A stretch of DNA of 64,000 bases from NCBI GenBank assembly GCA_020402865.1, contig JADBYT010000008.1, positions 124,001 through 188,000 on the forward strand. Reading direction: 5' to 3'. Numbering within the stretch: the first letter of the stretch is position 1; each line of letters starts with the position of its first letter. Made by a program: the position numbers and the translations under genes. Source of the DNA: Bacteroidota bacterium (GTDB lineage: Bacteria; Bacteroidota; Bacteroidia; Palsa-965). Below, one piece after another: positions 1 through 8,339 of the stretch. The notes beneath the pieces are model-generated. The model saw only the letters and a list, made by a program, of their open reading frames with translations. It had not been told where the DNA came from and searched no databases.

Positions 1-1
1 T

Positions 2-358
2 GCCGCCGGCGGTGTGCCGCTTATGATTGCCGTAAACTGGTGGATGACAGCCGTGTGCGCCTTTGCCATTGCCGCACGCATAAGCAGCCACACCTGGGTG
101 CGCGCACTGCTGGGCGCCGCCCTCATGACTTTTCTCGACGCGCTGATTGAGCCTATGGCCACACCGCTCAATTTCTGGTATTTCGAGGGCGGTCTGGCGC
201 CGCTGCGCAACTACATGGCCTGGTTCGGTATGGGCTTTTTTCTGCAGCTTATGGGCATTACGCTGGGTGTAAATCCGCGCAATCCGCTTGCTGTGGCCGT
301 ATTTTGCCTTCAGGCCCTGCTTTTTATTGTACTCAATGCCGTGAACATTTTTAGCTGA
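2..358 (+). CDS. Carotenoid biosynthesis protein, CruF/DUF422-like (3' part only)
   Basis: The reading frame is already open at base 2, so the gene begins before the window and only about 118 C-terminal residues are seen. They form a very hydrophobic, multi-span membrane protein. The stretch AVNWW near the left edge and the acidic FLDALIEPM segment inside a helix resemble the CruF/DUF422 family, whose members act as carotenoid 1',2'-hydratases or in related carotenoid steps. The call leans on context as well: crtZ follows 44 bases downstream and a lycopene cyclase domain gene follows that, all on the same strand. A GTG (14) and an ATG (23) exist in frame but would cut off most of the family domain, so neither is taken as the start. 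Substrate specificity cannot be judged from a fragment. Confidence 0.7.
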   Translation, partial: AAGGVPLMIAVNWWMTAVCAFAIAARISSHTWVRALLGAALMTFLDALIEPMATPLNFWYFEGGLAPLRNYMAWFGMGFFLQLMGITLGVNPRNPLAVAVFCLQALLFIVLNAVNIFS

Positions 359-402
359 AATCTGTTCATCTTTGTGGTAATTCCATTCCGCATTTACACC
401 AC

Positions 403-864
403 ATGAACATATTACTTAACATTGGCATTGTACTGGCTACGTTTTTCTTCATGGAATTCATGGCCTGGTTTACGCACAAGTTTGTGATGCACGGCTTTCT
501 CTGGTACCTCCACCGCGATCATCATCAGGGCAAGGAAGGCTGGTTCGAAAAAAACGATTCGTTCTTCCTCATCTTCGCCGTGCCCAGCGCATATTGTTTC
601 ATGACCGGCATCATGTACAATGATTTTCGTTTGTTCATCGGCATTGGCATTGCGCTTTACGGCTTGTGCTACTTCCTTGTTCACGACATCATCATTCACC
701 AGCGTTTCAAAATCTGGCGCAAGTGGGACAATAAATATGTGCTTGGCATCCGCCGCGCACATAAAATTCACCACAAGTATCTGGGCAAGGAAGACGGCGA
801 AAATTTCGGCATGCTCATCGTCCCCATGCGCTACTTCCGTCAGGGTTACAAAGAACAGGCCTGA
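403..864 (+). CDS. crtZ: Beta-carotene hydroxylase (fatty acid hydroxylase superfamily)
   Basis: This 153-residue integral membrane di-iron oxygenase should hydroxylate the beta-ionone rings of beta-carotene to give beta-cryptoxanthin and zeaxanthin. All histidine clusters of the family are visible: HKFVMH (25-30), HRDHH (37-41), HDIIIHQR (94-101) and HKIHH (120-124), set among hydrophobic helices. Length is normal for bacterial CrtZ. A near-consensus -7 box (CATCTTTG, 367-374) lies 28 bases before the ATG. The TGA stop overlaps the ATG of the lycopene cyclase gene (TGATG), so the two are probably translationally coupled. With the cyclase and the upstream CruF-like gene it indicates a yellow-orange hydroxylated carotenoid pathway. 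Confidence 0.93.
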   Translation: MNILLNIGIVLATFFFMEFMAWFTHKFVMHGFLWYLHRDHHQGKEGWFEKNDSFFLIFAVPSAYCFMTGIMYNDFRLFIGIGIALYGLCYFLVHDIIIHQRFKIWRKWDNKYVLGIRRAHKIHHKYLGKEDGENFGMLIVPMRYFRQGYKEQA

Positions 865-1559
865 TGAGTCCCAACCTCACCTACATCATGCTGCATGCGG
901 GCGCATTTACGTTTCCGTTTCTGCTCAGCTTCGATAAAAAAGTAGCATTCTGGCGCAGCTGGAAGTTTTTGTTTCCTGCAATATTAGTGGTAGCCGCACT
1001 GTTTGTAGCGTGGGATATTTATTTTACCAAACTCGGCGTGTGGGGTTTTACGCCGGAATATGTGCTTGGCTATTATCTGGTTAACCTTCCGCTCGAAGAA
1101 GTTCTTTTCTTCATTACCATTCCCTATTGCTGCATTTTTATTTACGCCTGTCTTGAAGCGTATATCAAGCGCGATTATTTTACCAATGTACACCGCTGGA
1201 TTACCGGAATGGTAATGCTCATTGCCTTCACACTCGGCTTTTTATATTTCGACCGTTACTACACTTCGTGGACGGGATTGATTTCGGGTGTGTTGCTGGC
1301 GTATTTGCTTTTTGTGGAAAAAGCAAAATGGATGGGGCGTTTCTGGATGAGTTATGTGGTGGTGCTGTTGCCGTTTTTTATCTGCAACGGCATACTTACT
1401 TCAAAGCCGGTAGTGTGGTATAATGATGCGGAGAATCTGGGCATCAGAATGTGGACCATTCCGGCCGATGATTTGTTGTATAATCTGATTATGCTGCTTG
1501 GCGTAACGTGGATTTTTGAGCGGCTGCGTACACGCTGGAAAACCTCAAGTGCAGCTTAG
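864..1559 (+). CDS. Lycopene cyclase domain-containing protein (fused CrtYc/CrtYd type)
   Basis: This 231-residue protein has about seven predicted membrane spans. It carries the heterodimeric-type lycopene beta-cyclase repeat twice. The first half has the signature PLEEVLFF (76-83). The second has a related acidic motif in a helix, IPADDLLYN, near residues 195-205. In actinobacteria the halves are separate CrtYc and CrtYd proteins; Bacteroidota and archaea often have the fused form seen here. The expected reaction is cyclisation of lycopene ends to beta-carotene, the substrate of the upstream CrtZ. The start overlaps the crtZ stop by one base. The second-half motif reads ADD rather than the more common P-x-E-E/D, so the assignment rests on overall architecture and on the neighbour. 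Confidence 0.85.
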   Translation: MSPNLTYIMLHAGAFTFPFLLSFDKKVAFWRSWKFLFPAILVVAALFVAWDIYFTKLGVWGFTPEYVLGYYLVNLPLEEVLFFITIPYCCIFIYACLEAYIKRDYFTNVHRWITGMVMLIAFTLGFLYFDRYYTSWTGLISGVLLAYLLFVEKAKWMGRFWMSYVVVLLPFFICNGILTSKPVVWYNDAENLGIRMWTIPADDLLYNLIMLLGVTWIFERLRTRWKTSSAA

Positions 1560-1562
1560 TCT

Positions 1563-2126
1563 TCAGGTAAAGATCTCTTTTCCTCTTTTTTCAAGCTCCT
1601 GCTTTATTTCGTTGTAATAACGGATATAGTTTTTTCTGGCCTTTTTATGCACTTCGGCAATTACCTGTTCATAATGCAGGGCAAGTTTTCTGAGTTCTCC
1701 CTCCGATAATTTATATAACGGTGTATGAGCCAATTCTTCCGCACTCGGCTCGTAAGTTGAATTAAACGCTTCCTCTGCAATTGATTTAGCAGGCACGTTA
1801 TTGAGTTTTTTCAACACAAATTTATTTTTGGGCAATTCACTTAACCCAGTAAAATCAAGATATTCACTTACCACACTTTCATCCATAGTTATCGGCACCC
1901 GTTCGTTGTACAAACGGTCTGTACCGTCTTTTTTAACGCCCGATATCCAGTATTCCTCACCTGTTTCCACATCAAAATGATTGTATTTGTAGCCTTGTGT
2001 GCGCTGAAATACTTTTCCGTTGAAATAAACCGTCTGACGGCTTCGCGTAAAAAAGCCACGGCCAATCCACGCTTTACCCGAAAGTCCGCGCGATTTATTT
2101 TCCACATAAATCAGTTTACTTAGCAT
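1563..2126 (-). CDS. Conserved hypothetical protein of Bacteroidota
   Basis: A 187-residue soluble protein without signal peptide or membrane segment. A TTG three codons further upstream is possible, but ATG at 2126 gives the natural N-terminus MLSKLIYVE. The N-terminal half is beta-rich and contains YFNGKVFQR followed by DVETGEEYWISG, a pattern I associate with small Bacteroidota proteins of unknown function (sometimes mislabelled as DXP synthase in databases). The C-terminal 60 residues are a charged helix ending in EIKQELEKRGKEIFT. It converges on the carotenoid operon with only three bases between the stops. No catalytic motif is recognised and no function is proposed. Confidence 0.75.
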   Translation of the reverse strand: MLSKLIYVENKSRGLSGKAWIGRGFFTRSRQTVYFNGKVFQRTQGYKYNHFDVETGEEYWISGVKKDGTDRLYNERVPITMDESVVSEYLDFTGLSELPKNKFVLKKLNNVPAKSIAEEAFNSTYEPSAEELAHTPLYKLSEGELRKLALHYEQVIAEVHKKARKNYIRYYNEIKQELEKRGKEIFT

Positions 2127-2237
2127 AACTAACAATACTAAACATCGCTAAATTTAATTCTTTCACATCAACTATTTTATACCTTAACGGTTGTTAATGT
2201 GTTGAAATAACTCAATGTTAAATCCGATTCGATTTCC

Positions 2238-3668
2238 ATGAGCCACAAACAACCCGGGTTATTCTTTCTGTTGATACTGGCTTTTGCTTCATTCTGTATG
2301 CGGGTAAAGGCGCAATCGCCCTGCACGGTGCCGCCAAACTGTATTGTGAATAACGAAGTAGGTGCACCGCAACCCAATGGCGATATGAACTCAACCCCGG
2401 GAAATTTGGTAAACGGCTGGTATGTATCGCACGGCACGCCAACACTGTTTGGCAACGACTGTCCGACGAGTACAAATAATTGCTCCATCTGGATGTGGTC
2501 GTATTCGGGTGGTGGCGAGGGTGTGTTTACCTGCTACAATTTTCAGGCGGGGCAAACGTATGAGCTTTGTTTTTGGGTACGCAATACCAATGCCATTACC
2601 GGCAACGGACATTTGCAAATCTGGATGACCAATAATTTTTCCGAGTACCAGAATGGTTTTTCATTGCCGCCGCAAAATGTAACCGGGCAATTGATTGATT
2701 CGTCGTTCATCAACAACCAGAACTGGGTGCAGTTAAGTTTTACCATTACACCCACAGCCAATTTCAACACGCTGCTCATTTATCCCTTCATGTCGGGGCC
2801 GCCCATCAATAACCTGCAATACGAATTGCAAATTGATGATATCCGCATTACGCCACCCGGTTCGGGCGGTGGCAATTACACTATAAGCAGCACACAAAAT
2901 CCCATTGACTGGTGTGGCAGCACGCAGCTATGTGTAGCCAATTTGCCGCAGGGTGCCACCGTAAACTGGCAGCCGGCATTTGCACTTAACACCGTTACCG
3001 GCAACTGTGTAACCGCCGCACCATGCAGCACCACTACATACACTGCTATTGTAAATGCCCCTGCGGGTTGCCCCAATGCCTGTTCGCCGCAAAGTGCGGG
3101 CGATACACTGAGCATTACGGTTAATGCCTTACAGCCACAGGTGCAGCTTGTTACTACCGGCCCTGCGCAATGTGGCGATCCGGTGTGGCTTACGGCCAGT
3201 TTACCACAAAGCAACTGCGTGCTTAACGGCCAGTGGCTGTTGCCTAACGGATCTGTTGTGAGCGGCGATTCGCTGCTGGTAGTGGCTTCTGGTGTTGCAC
3301 CAAACAGCAACTATCAGTATCAGCTTTTTTCGCCCGACAGTGCGTGCATTACATCGGGAGCATCCATCAATATTGACGCCGCGCTGAGCGAAGGCCCTGT
3401 TTACATTCCCAACACAATTACACCAAACGGCGACAACCTGAACGATTTATTTACTGCTTACAGCGCAGGCTTTTCGTATTTCAATCTGAAAATCTTCAAC
3501 CGCTGGGGAGAGCATATTTTCGAAACATCAGACCCTGCCACCGGCTGGAACGGCGCCTGCAACGGCAATGTGGTGCAGCAAGACACCTATGTGTATGTGG
3601 TCGAATATCAAACCAACTGTTCGCTCAGCCGCCGTAAAAAAACCGGTCATGTAAATATTATCCGATAA
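2238..3668 (+). CDS. Secreted protein with gliding-motility-type C-terminal domain (T9SS type B cargo)
   Basis: A 476-residue exported protein. Residues 1-26 are a signal peptide (hydrophobic run LFFLLILAFASF, likely cleavage after VKA). Residues about 30-210 begin with N-GDMNSTPGNLVNGW and resemble a beta-sandwich lectin or carbohydrate-binding-like module. Residues 215-385 are Ig-like, with several cysteines probably forming disulfides. The last 90 residues are the gliding-motility-associated C-terminal domain: YIPNTITPNGDNLNDLF, then IFNRWGEHIFET and a closing GHVNIIR. That domain is known to direct export through the T9SS and surface retention. The gene stands alone between a convergent hypothetical and another cargo gene. 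The ligand is unknown. Confidence 0.88.
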   Translation: MSHKQPGLFFLLILAFASFCMRVKAQSPCTVPPNCIVNNEVGAPQPNGDMNSTPGNLVNGWYVSHGTPTLFGNDCPTSTNNCSIWMWSYSGGGEGVFTCYNFQAGQTYELCFWVRNTNAITGNGHLQIWMTNNFSEYQNGFSLPPQNVTGQLIDSSFINNQNWVQLSFTITPTANFNTLLIYPFMSGPPINNLQYELQIDDIRITPPGSGGGNYTISSTQNPIDWCGSTQLCVANLPQGATVNWQPAFALNTVTGNCVTAAPCSTTTYTAIVNAPAGCPNACSPQSAGDTLSITVNALQPQVQLVTTGPAQCGDPVWLTASLPQSNCVLNGQWLLPNGSVVSGDSLLVVASGVAPNSNYQYQLFSPDSACITSGASINIDAALSEGPVYIPNTITPNGDNLNDLFTAYSAGFSYFNLKIFNRWGEHIFETSDPATGWNGACNGNVVQQDTYVYVVEYQTNCSLSRRKKTGHVNIIR

Positions 3669-3735
3669 TTTGCAAATACTGACCACTTTTACCGCCACTT
3701 GATTTATTTTGCCATTTGCAGCATAAATTCAGGCT

Positions 3736-6237
3736 ATGAAAAAAATCGGGACAATTTTATCCGGCTGTTTTGTGATGCTGAATCTGGCAGCACAGGATTT
3801 CCGCCAGCAAATAGGAGTAAATGAGGGCGACAACTTTGCGCAAATCTGTGCAAAAGCTGATGCGCACTGGAGCCGTCAGGGCCCGGTAGCCACAGCCAAC
3901 AATGCGCCGCCGTTTACCGACAATGCTTATCATGCCTACCAGCGCTGGAAATGGTACTGGCACACCCGCCTCGACCAGAACGGCAATTTCCCTGATGTGG
4001 TGGCCGCACAGGCCGAAGCCGATGCCATGCGCAGCAACCAGCGGGTGGCTGTAAATCCGCCCTGGACATTCATTTCGCAAACCGTGGGCGATGGCGGCTA
4101 CAACGGCATGGGCCGCACCACCTGCATTGCCTTTCATCCTACCAATGCAAACACGTTTTTTGTGGGCGCTCCCATTGGCGGCCTCTGGAAAACAACCGAC
4201 GGCGGCCAGAGCTACACACCGCTCACCGATGCTTTGCCTTACGTAAGCGTTGGAAGCTGCCTTGTGGACCCTACCAATCCCAACACCCTTTACATTTCCG
4301 TAGGCGACCATCAGGGCTGGTGGAACTACAGCCTCGGCATTTACAAAAGTACCGACGGCGGCGCTACATGGAATGTAACCGGTTTAAACTGGCAGCTTTC
4401 GCAGGGGCGTGCTATTTCGGGCATGGTAATGGATCCGAATAATGCGCAGATCATCTATGCCGCCACCTCAAACGGCCTTTACAAAACCACCAATGGCGGC
4501 ACAAACTGGACTGTAGTGCGTGCCGGCTACTATTCGGATGTGGAAATGGAGCCGGGCACTTCAAACGTATATGCCGCCCTGCACGATTACTGGGGCTCAA
4601 GCGAAGTATTCCGCTCAACCGACGGCGGCGCCACATGGACACAACTCAGCAGCTTTGCGCAAAATTACAACTGGATTCGCATTGCTGTAACACCGGCCAA
4701 TGCGGCCATGCTGGCTGTACAGCTTTCTTCGGGAAACAAACCCCTGTACGTATCTTACAACTACGGCGCAAACCTCAACTACGTTTCAGACTGCCCCGAA
4801 ACCGACATCCTGCTTATTTCGCCCAACAACGCCAGCATTATATACTGCGGCGCCGTGTATGTGTATCAGTCAACCGATGGCGGCGCCAACTGGAACACGA
4901 AAAGCTACTGGTTCTACAACCCGCCCTATCCCGAAGTACATGCCGACCAGCGCAACGTGGCTTTTCACCCGCTCAATCCCAACATGATTTATTTCTGCAA
5001 CGATGGCGGCGTGTACAGCTACTCCGAAAGCGGCGATTCATTTACCGAACTTTCAAACGGCCTCCTTATCACGCAGTTTTACAAAATTGCGGCATCCGGC
5101 ACCAACGCACAACTCATTATTGGCGGCACACAGGACAACGGCGGCCGCCTACGCATGAACAACGGCCAGTGGCGTGCCACCAACGGCGGCGATGCCATGG
5201 AAGTAGCCATTGACCCGGTAAACAACAATACCATTTACACCACTTACATAAACGGCATTCTTTACCGTTCATACGATCAGTGGACCAACGACACCTACAA
5301 CGGAATAAGCGCAAACATACCCGGGGGCACACCAAACGGAAGCTGGGTAGCTCCTTACATGCTCGATCCATCAGACCATCTCACCCTTGTGGCCGGTTAC
5401 GACGATGTGTGGCAAACCACCGACCAGGGCAATACATGGACTGCGCTGAGCAGCAACATTGCCGGTGGCAATACGCTCGAATGCCTGATGATTTCGGCCT
5501 CCAACCCAAATATCATTTTTGTATCGGAAGGCGATAACCTTTACAAAACCACGAACCGGGGCGGAAGCTGGTCAACCGTTTCAGTACCCGGCACGGCGCC
5601 CATTACCTCCATTACCATACACCCGGCCAATGCACAGGAAGTATGGATTACGCGAGGCGGTTATGTAAGTACGTCTAAAGTATTTCATTCCATAAACGGC
5701 GGTACCACGTGGCAAAACTGGAGTACGGGCCTGCCCAACGTGGCGGTGAATACGTTCATTTATCAGCAGGGCCCGGGTGGCGTGGTGTATGTGGGCACGG
5801 ATGCCGGCGTGTTTGCCCGCGATACGCTGAGTAATACGTGGATGGCATGGGGTACGGGGTTACCCAAAACATCGGTAACGGATCTCGAAATTTATTACCC
5901 CACCATGAAACTCCGCGCCGGAACGTATGGACGTGGTATCTGGGAAGCGGACCTTTCCACACCGCTTGGCACAGCGCAGCAGCCTGTTCAAACCAATACG
6001 TTTACTGTATATCCCAATCCGGCAAACGGCGAAATTACCATCACGCTGCCACAGGAAAACACCAAACCGGCAGAAATAAGTATTTGGAATGCGCAGGGCG
6101 AATTGGTACTGCTAACGCAGGCCGCTGCCGGTGTGCAGCGCAGCACACTCGACCTGAGCACACTGGCTAAAGGTGTGTACATGGTGCGCGTGCAACAGCA
6201 AAACGAAGTAAACGTTCAAAAACTCGTACTGTATTAA
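3736..6237 (+). CDS. Secreted BNR/sortilin-type beta-propeller protein with T9SS type A sorting domain
   Basis: An 833-residue exported protein. After a signal peptide ending near residue 19 (LNLAAQ) it has a long run of Asp-box/BNR repeats such as YKSTDGGATW, YKTTNGGTNW, FRSTDGGATW and YQSTDGGANW, spread over residues 130-700. This is the fold of sialidase-like and Vps10/sortilin-like propellers. The sialidase arginine triad is not evident, so glycosidase activity should not be assumed. The C-terminal 75 residues carry the type A T9SS signal (VYPNPANGEITITLP, then GVYMVRVQ and KLVLY), normally removed on the cell surface. A strong terminator hairpin follows the stop. Likely a secreted or surface-anchored binding protein. 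Confidence 0.88.
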   Translation: MKKIGTILSGCFVMLNLAAQDFRQQIGVNEGDNFAQICAKADAHWSRQGPVATANNAPPFTDNAYHAYQRWKWYWHTRLDQNGNFPDVVAAQAEADAMRSNQRVAVNPPWTFISQTVGDGGYNGMGRTTCIAFHPTNANTFFVGAPIGGLWKTTDGGQSYTPLTDALPYVSVGSCLVDPTNPNTLYISVGDHQGWWNYSLGIYKSTDGGATWNVTGLNWQLSQGRAISGMVMDPNNAQIIYAATSNGLYKTTNGGTNWTVVRAGYYSDVEMEPGTSNVYAALHDYWGSSEVFRSTDGGATWTQLSSFAQNYNWIRIAVTPANAAMLAVQLSSGNKPLYVSYNYGANLNYVSDCPETDILLISPNNASIIYCGAVYVYQSTDGGANWNTKSYWFYNPPYPEVHADQRNVAFHPLNPNMIYFCNDGGVYSYSESGDSFTELSNGLLITQFYKIAASGTNAQLIIGGTQDNGGRLRMNNGQWRATNGGDAMEVAIDPVNNNTIYTTYINGILYRSYDQWTNDTYNGISANIPGGTPNGSWVAPYMLDPSDHLTLVAGYDDVWQTTDQGNTWTALSSNIAGGNTLECLMISASNPNIIFVSEGDNLYKTTNRGGSWSTVSVPGTAPITSITIHPANAQEVWITRGGYVSTSKVFHSINGGTTWQNWSTGLPNVAVNTFIYQQGPGGVVYVGTDAGVFARDTLSNTWMAWGTGLPKTSVTDLEIYYPTMKLRAGTYGRGIWEADLSTPLGTAQQPVQTNTFTVYPNPANGEITITLPQENTKPAEISIWNAQGELVLLTQAAAGVQRSTLDLSTLAKGVYMVRVQQQNEVNVQKLVLY

Positions 6238-6260
6238 TTTAACCAGCCCGAAAGGCCCGA

Positions 6261-6302
6261 ATGCCCGTTGTCAGCACTGCAACTGACAACGGGCATTTTT
6301 TC
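6261..6302 (+). terminator. Intrinsic terminator after the BNR protein gene
   Basis: A perfect 14-bp stem (ATGCCCGTTGTCAG paired with CTGACAACGGGCAT) with an 8-base loop is followed by six or more T. It lies 23 bases past the stop of the upstream gene and isolates it from the peptidase gene. Confidence 0.88.
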
Positions 6303-6339
6303 ATGATCAATACAGGAAGGAGATATGCACGTTGCGGCT

Positions 6340-6347
6340 TATATTTG
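6340..6347 (+). promoter_or_regulatory. Bacteroidota -7 box TATATTTG before the M20 peptidase gene
   Basis: An exact match to TAnnTTTG lies four bases before the ATG at 6352 and inside the sequence that would be coding if the upstream ATG at 6325 were used. It supports ATG 6352 with a leaderless or nearly leaderless transcript. Confidence 0.6.
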
Positions 6348-6351
6348 TGGC

Positions 6352-7740
6352 ATGTCAACCCAACGCGATTATATCCAGCAGCATAAAGACCGTTTTCTGA
6401 ACGAGCTTTTCGAATTATTACGTATTCCTTCGGTGAGTGCCGATCCGAAATACGCGCCTGATGTGCAACGCACGGCTGAAGCGGTAAAAACCAGTTTGCT
6501 TGCCGCAGGTGCCGACAGTGCAGAAATCATTCCCACGCCCGGCCACCCGATTGTGTATGGCGAGAAGCGCATGGGCGATAACCTGCCCACTGTGCTTGTG
6601 TATGGCCACTATGATGTGCAGCCGCCCGATCCGCTGGATCTCTGGACATCGCCGCCGTTTGAGCCGGTAATCCGCAAAACCGACAAGCACCCCGACGGAG
6701 CTATTTTCGCACGTGGTTCGTGCGATGATAAAGGACAAATGTACATGCACGTAAAAGCACTGGAAGTGATGCTGAAAACCGGCACACTTCCCTGCAACGT
6801 GAAATTTATGATTGAGGGTGAAGAGGAAGTTGGCTCGGCCAACCTCGGCGATTTCCTGCGTGCACACAAGGAAAAGCTCAAAGCCGATGTGATTCTGATT
6901 TCCGACACATCAATCATTGCCAACGATACGCCTTCTATTGACGTGGGCCTGCGCGGGCTTTCGTACATGGAAGTGGAAGTAACCGGCCCCAACCGCGATC
7001 TGCACTCAGGCGTGTATGGCGGTGCGGTGGCAAACCCGGTAAACATTCTTTGCAAAATGATTGCTTCGCTGCACGATGAAAACAACCGTGTAACCATTCC
7101 GGGTTTTTACGACAATGTGGCTGAGCTGAGTGCCGATGAACGCGCCGAACTTAACCGTGCGCCGTTTGATCTGGAAGAATACAAACGCGATCTCGACATT
7201 AACGACATACACGGCGAGAAAGGCTATACAACCATTGAACGCACCGGCATTCGTCCTACGCTTGACGTAAACGGCATTTGGGGCGGCTACACCGGCGAAG
7301 GTGCTAAAACCGTACTGCCTTCAAAAGCCTACGCCAAAATTTCGATGCGTCTGGTGCCCGATCAAACCTCGAAAGAAATTTCCGACAAGTTTGCCGCGCA
7401 TTTCCGCAGCATCGCTCCGGCCGGTGTGAAAGTGAATGTGTCGTATCACCACGGCGGCGAGCCGGTGGTGGTTTCCACCAACTCCAATGCCTATCGCGCA
7501 GCCAGTGCGGCCATGGAAGAAGCCTACGGCAAAAAGCCGGTGCCCACGCGTGGTGGTGGCAGCATTCCCATTGTGGCCCTCTTCAAAAGCGTGCTCGGCC
7601 TCGATTCTATCCTCTTCGGATTTGGTCTTGATTCAGACGCGCTGCACTCGCCCAATGAACATTACGGCGTGTTCAATTACCTCAAAGGCATTGAAACCAT
7701 TCCGCTGTTTTACAAAAATTATGTAAACAGCAGCAAGTAA
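6352..7740 (+). CDS. M20/M25/M40 family dipeptidase
   Basis: A 462-residue cytoplasmic zinc peptidase of the CNDP/PepV-like group, expected to cleave dipeptides or other small amide substrates. The metal-site motifs are all present: GHYDVQP (His and Asp ligand region), ARGSCDDKG (bridging Asp), EGEEEVGS (catalytic Glu and ligand Glu), ISDTS (Asp) and a final His in DALHSPNEH. The central dimerisation or lid domain is in place (GLSYMEVEVTGPNRDLHSG). An ATG at 6325 has a Shine-Dalgarno-like AAGGAG before it, but the exact -7 box between the two ATGs argues for 6352 as the start. It is transcribed alone between two terminators. The exact substrate cannot be told from sequence. Confidence 0.93.
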   Translation: MSTQRDYIQQHKDRFLNELFELLRIPSVSADPKYAPDVQRTAEAVKTSLLAAGADSAEIIPTPGHPIVYGEKRMGDNLPTVLVYGHYDVQPPDPLDLWTSPPFEPVIRKTDKHPDGAIFARGSCDDKGQMYMHVKALEVMLKTGTLPCNVKFMIEGEEEVGSANLGDFLRAHKEKLKADVILISDTSIIANDTPSIDVGLRGLSYMEVEVTGPNRDLHSGVYGGAVANPVNILCKMIASLHDENNRVTIPGFYDNVAELSADERAELNRAPFDLEEYKRDLDINDIHGEKGYTTIERTGIRPTLDVNGIWGGYTGEGAKTVLPSKAYAKISMRLVPDQTSKEISDKFAAHFRSIAPAGVKVNVSYHHGGEPVVVSTNSNAYRAASAAMEEAYGKKPVPTRGGGSIPIVALFKSVLGLDSILFGFGLDSDALHSPNEHYGVFNYLKGIETIPLFYKNYVNSSK

Positions 7741-7761
7741 TTGCATTCATTAACACTATCG

Positions 7762-7800
7762 AAACCGGCACAGGTACTATCTTGTGCCGGTTTTCGTTTT
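7762..7800 (+). terminator. Intrinsic terminator after the M20 dipeptidase gene
   Basis: An 11-bp stem (AAACCGGCACA with TGTGCCGGTTT), a 10-base loop and a T-rich tail (TTTTCGTTTT) sit 21 bases after the stop codon and just before the start of the LEA14-like gene. Confidence 0.8.
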
Positions 7801-7816
7801 CACTAAAATACCAGTC

Positions 7817-8302
7817 ATGAAAATTGTACGTCGCTTTTCACTGCTGTGGCTTCTTCCACTTGTCTTCACCCTCAGCGGCTGTGGCCTGAAACCTATTGTG
7901 CCCAAAGGCATCGAAGGCATCAAGTTTTTGAAACTTGATCCGATTCAGGGCGTGGTTATTCTCGATCTGGGAATGAAAATCGACAACCCGAACGGCATTG
8001 CCTTTACCCTGTTTGGCTCGGAACTTGAAATAAAAGTGGGTGGAGTTGATCTGGGAAAAGTGACAATTAATGAGAAAGTTAAAATTAAGCGCAAAACCGA
8101 AGACGTGTATCACGTAAAAGTAAATGCAAAAGTAGCTGATGTAATACGCAGCATCCCGGCGCTCATTAAGATAATTGCACAGAAGCAGGCTAATGTGGAG
8201 GTAAAAGGATGGATACGCGCGGGTGCTTTAGGATTGAGAAAGACCTTCCCGGTTGAACTGAAACAGGAACAGGTCCCTGCGTCTGATCATCAGAAGAAGT
8301 GA
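7817..8302 (+). CDS. LEA14-like (WHy domain) lipoprotein
   Basis: A 161-residue lipoprotein. ATG 7817 gives a compact signal peptide MKIVRRFSLLWLL with the lipobox LSGC, so Cys21 should be lipidated. The mature part matches the LEA type 2/WHy beta-sandwich: FLKLDPIQGVVILDLGMKI, then DNPNGIAFTLFGSELEI with the typical N-P-N-x-x-x-F-x-L feature, and a later helical strand (VADVIRSIPALI). Such proteins are stress-associated in plants and of unclear role in bacteria. The last 50 bases, encoding LKQEQVPASDHQKK and the stop, recur at 10472-10521 with four mismatches. The AT-rich two-gene insertion therefore starts right at the 3' end of this gene, which may have received its present tail from the inserted element. 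Confidence 0.85.
   Translation: MKIVRRFSLLWLLPLVFTLSGCGLKPIVPKGIEGIKFLKLDPIQGVVILDLGMKIDNPNGIAFTLFGSELEIKVGGVDLGKVTINEKVKIKRKTEDVYHVKVNAKVADVIRSIPALIKIIAQKQANVEVKGWIRAGALGLRKTFPVELKQEQVPASDHQKK
8253..8302 (+). repeat. Left copy of 50-bp direct repeat bounding an AT-rich island
   Basis: This sequence is the 3' end of the LEA14-like gene including its stop codon. It matches 10472-10521 at 46 of 50 positions in the same orientation. A duplicated gene 3' end on both sides of a foreign-looking block is the usual footprint of site-specific integration into that gene end (attL-like). Confidence 0.85.
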
Positions 8303-8339
8303 GATGTGGAGCTGTCTGAATGGGTTTACCTTGAACTGA

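Noticed and set aside
1563-2126. DXP synthase (a name sometimes attached to this family)
   Set aside because: Far too short and no thiamine-diphosphate motif; the name is a known type of misannotation.
3736-6237. Sialidase
   Set aside because: Asp-box repeats are present but the arginine triad and catalytic Tyr/Glu pattern of sialidases are not seen.
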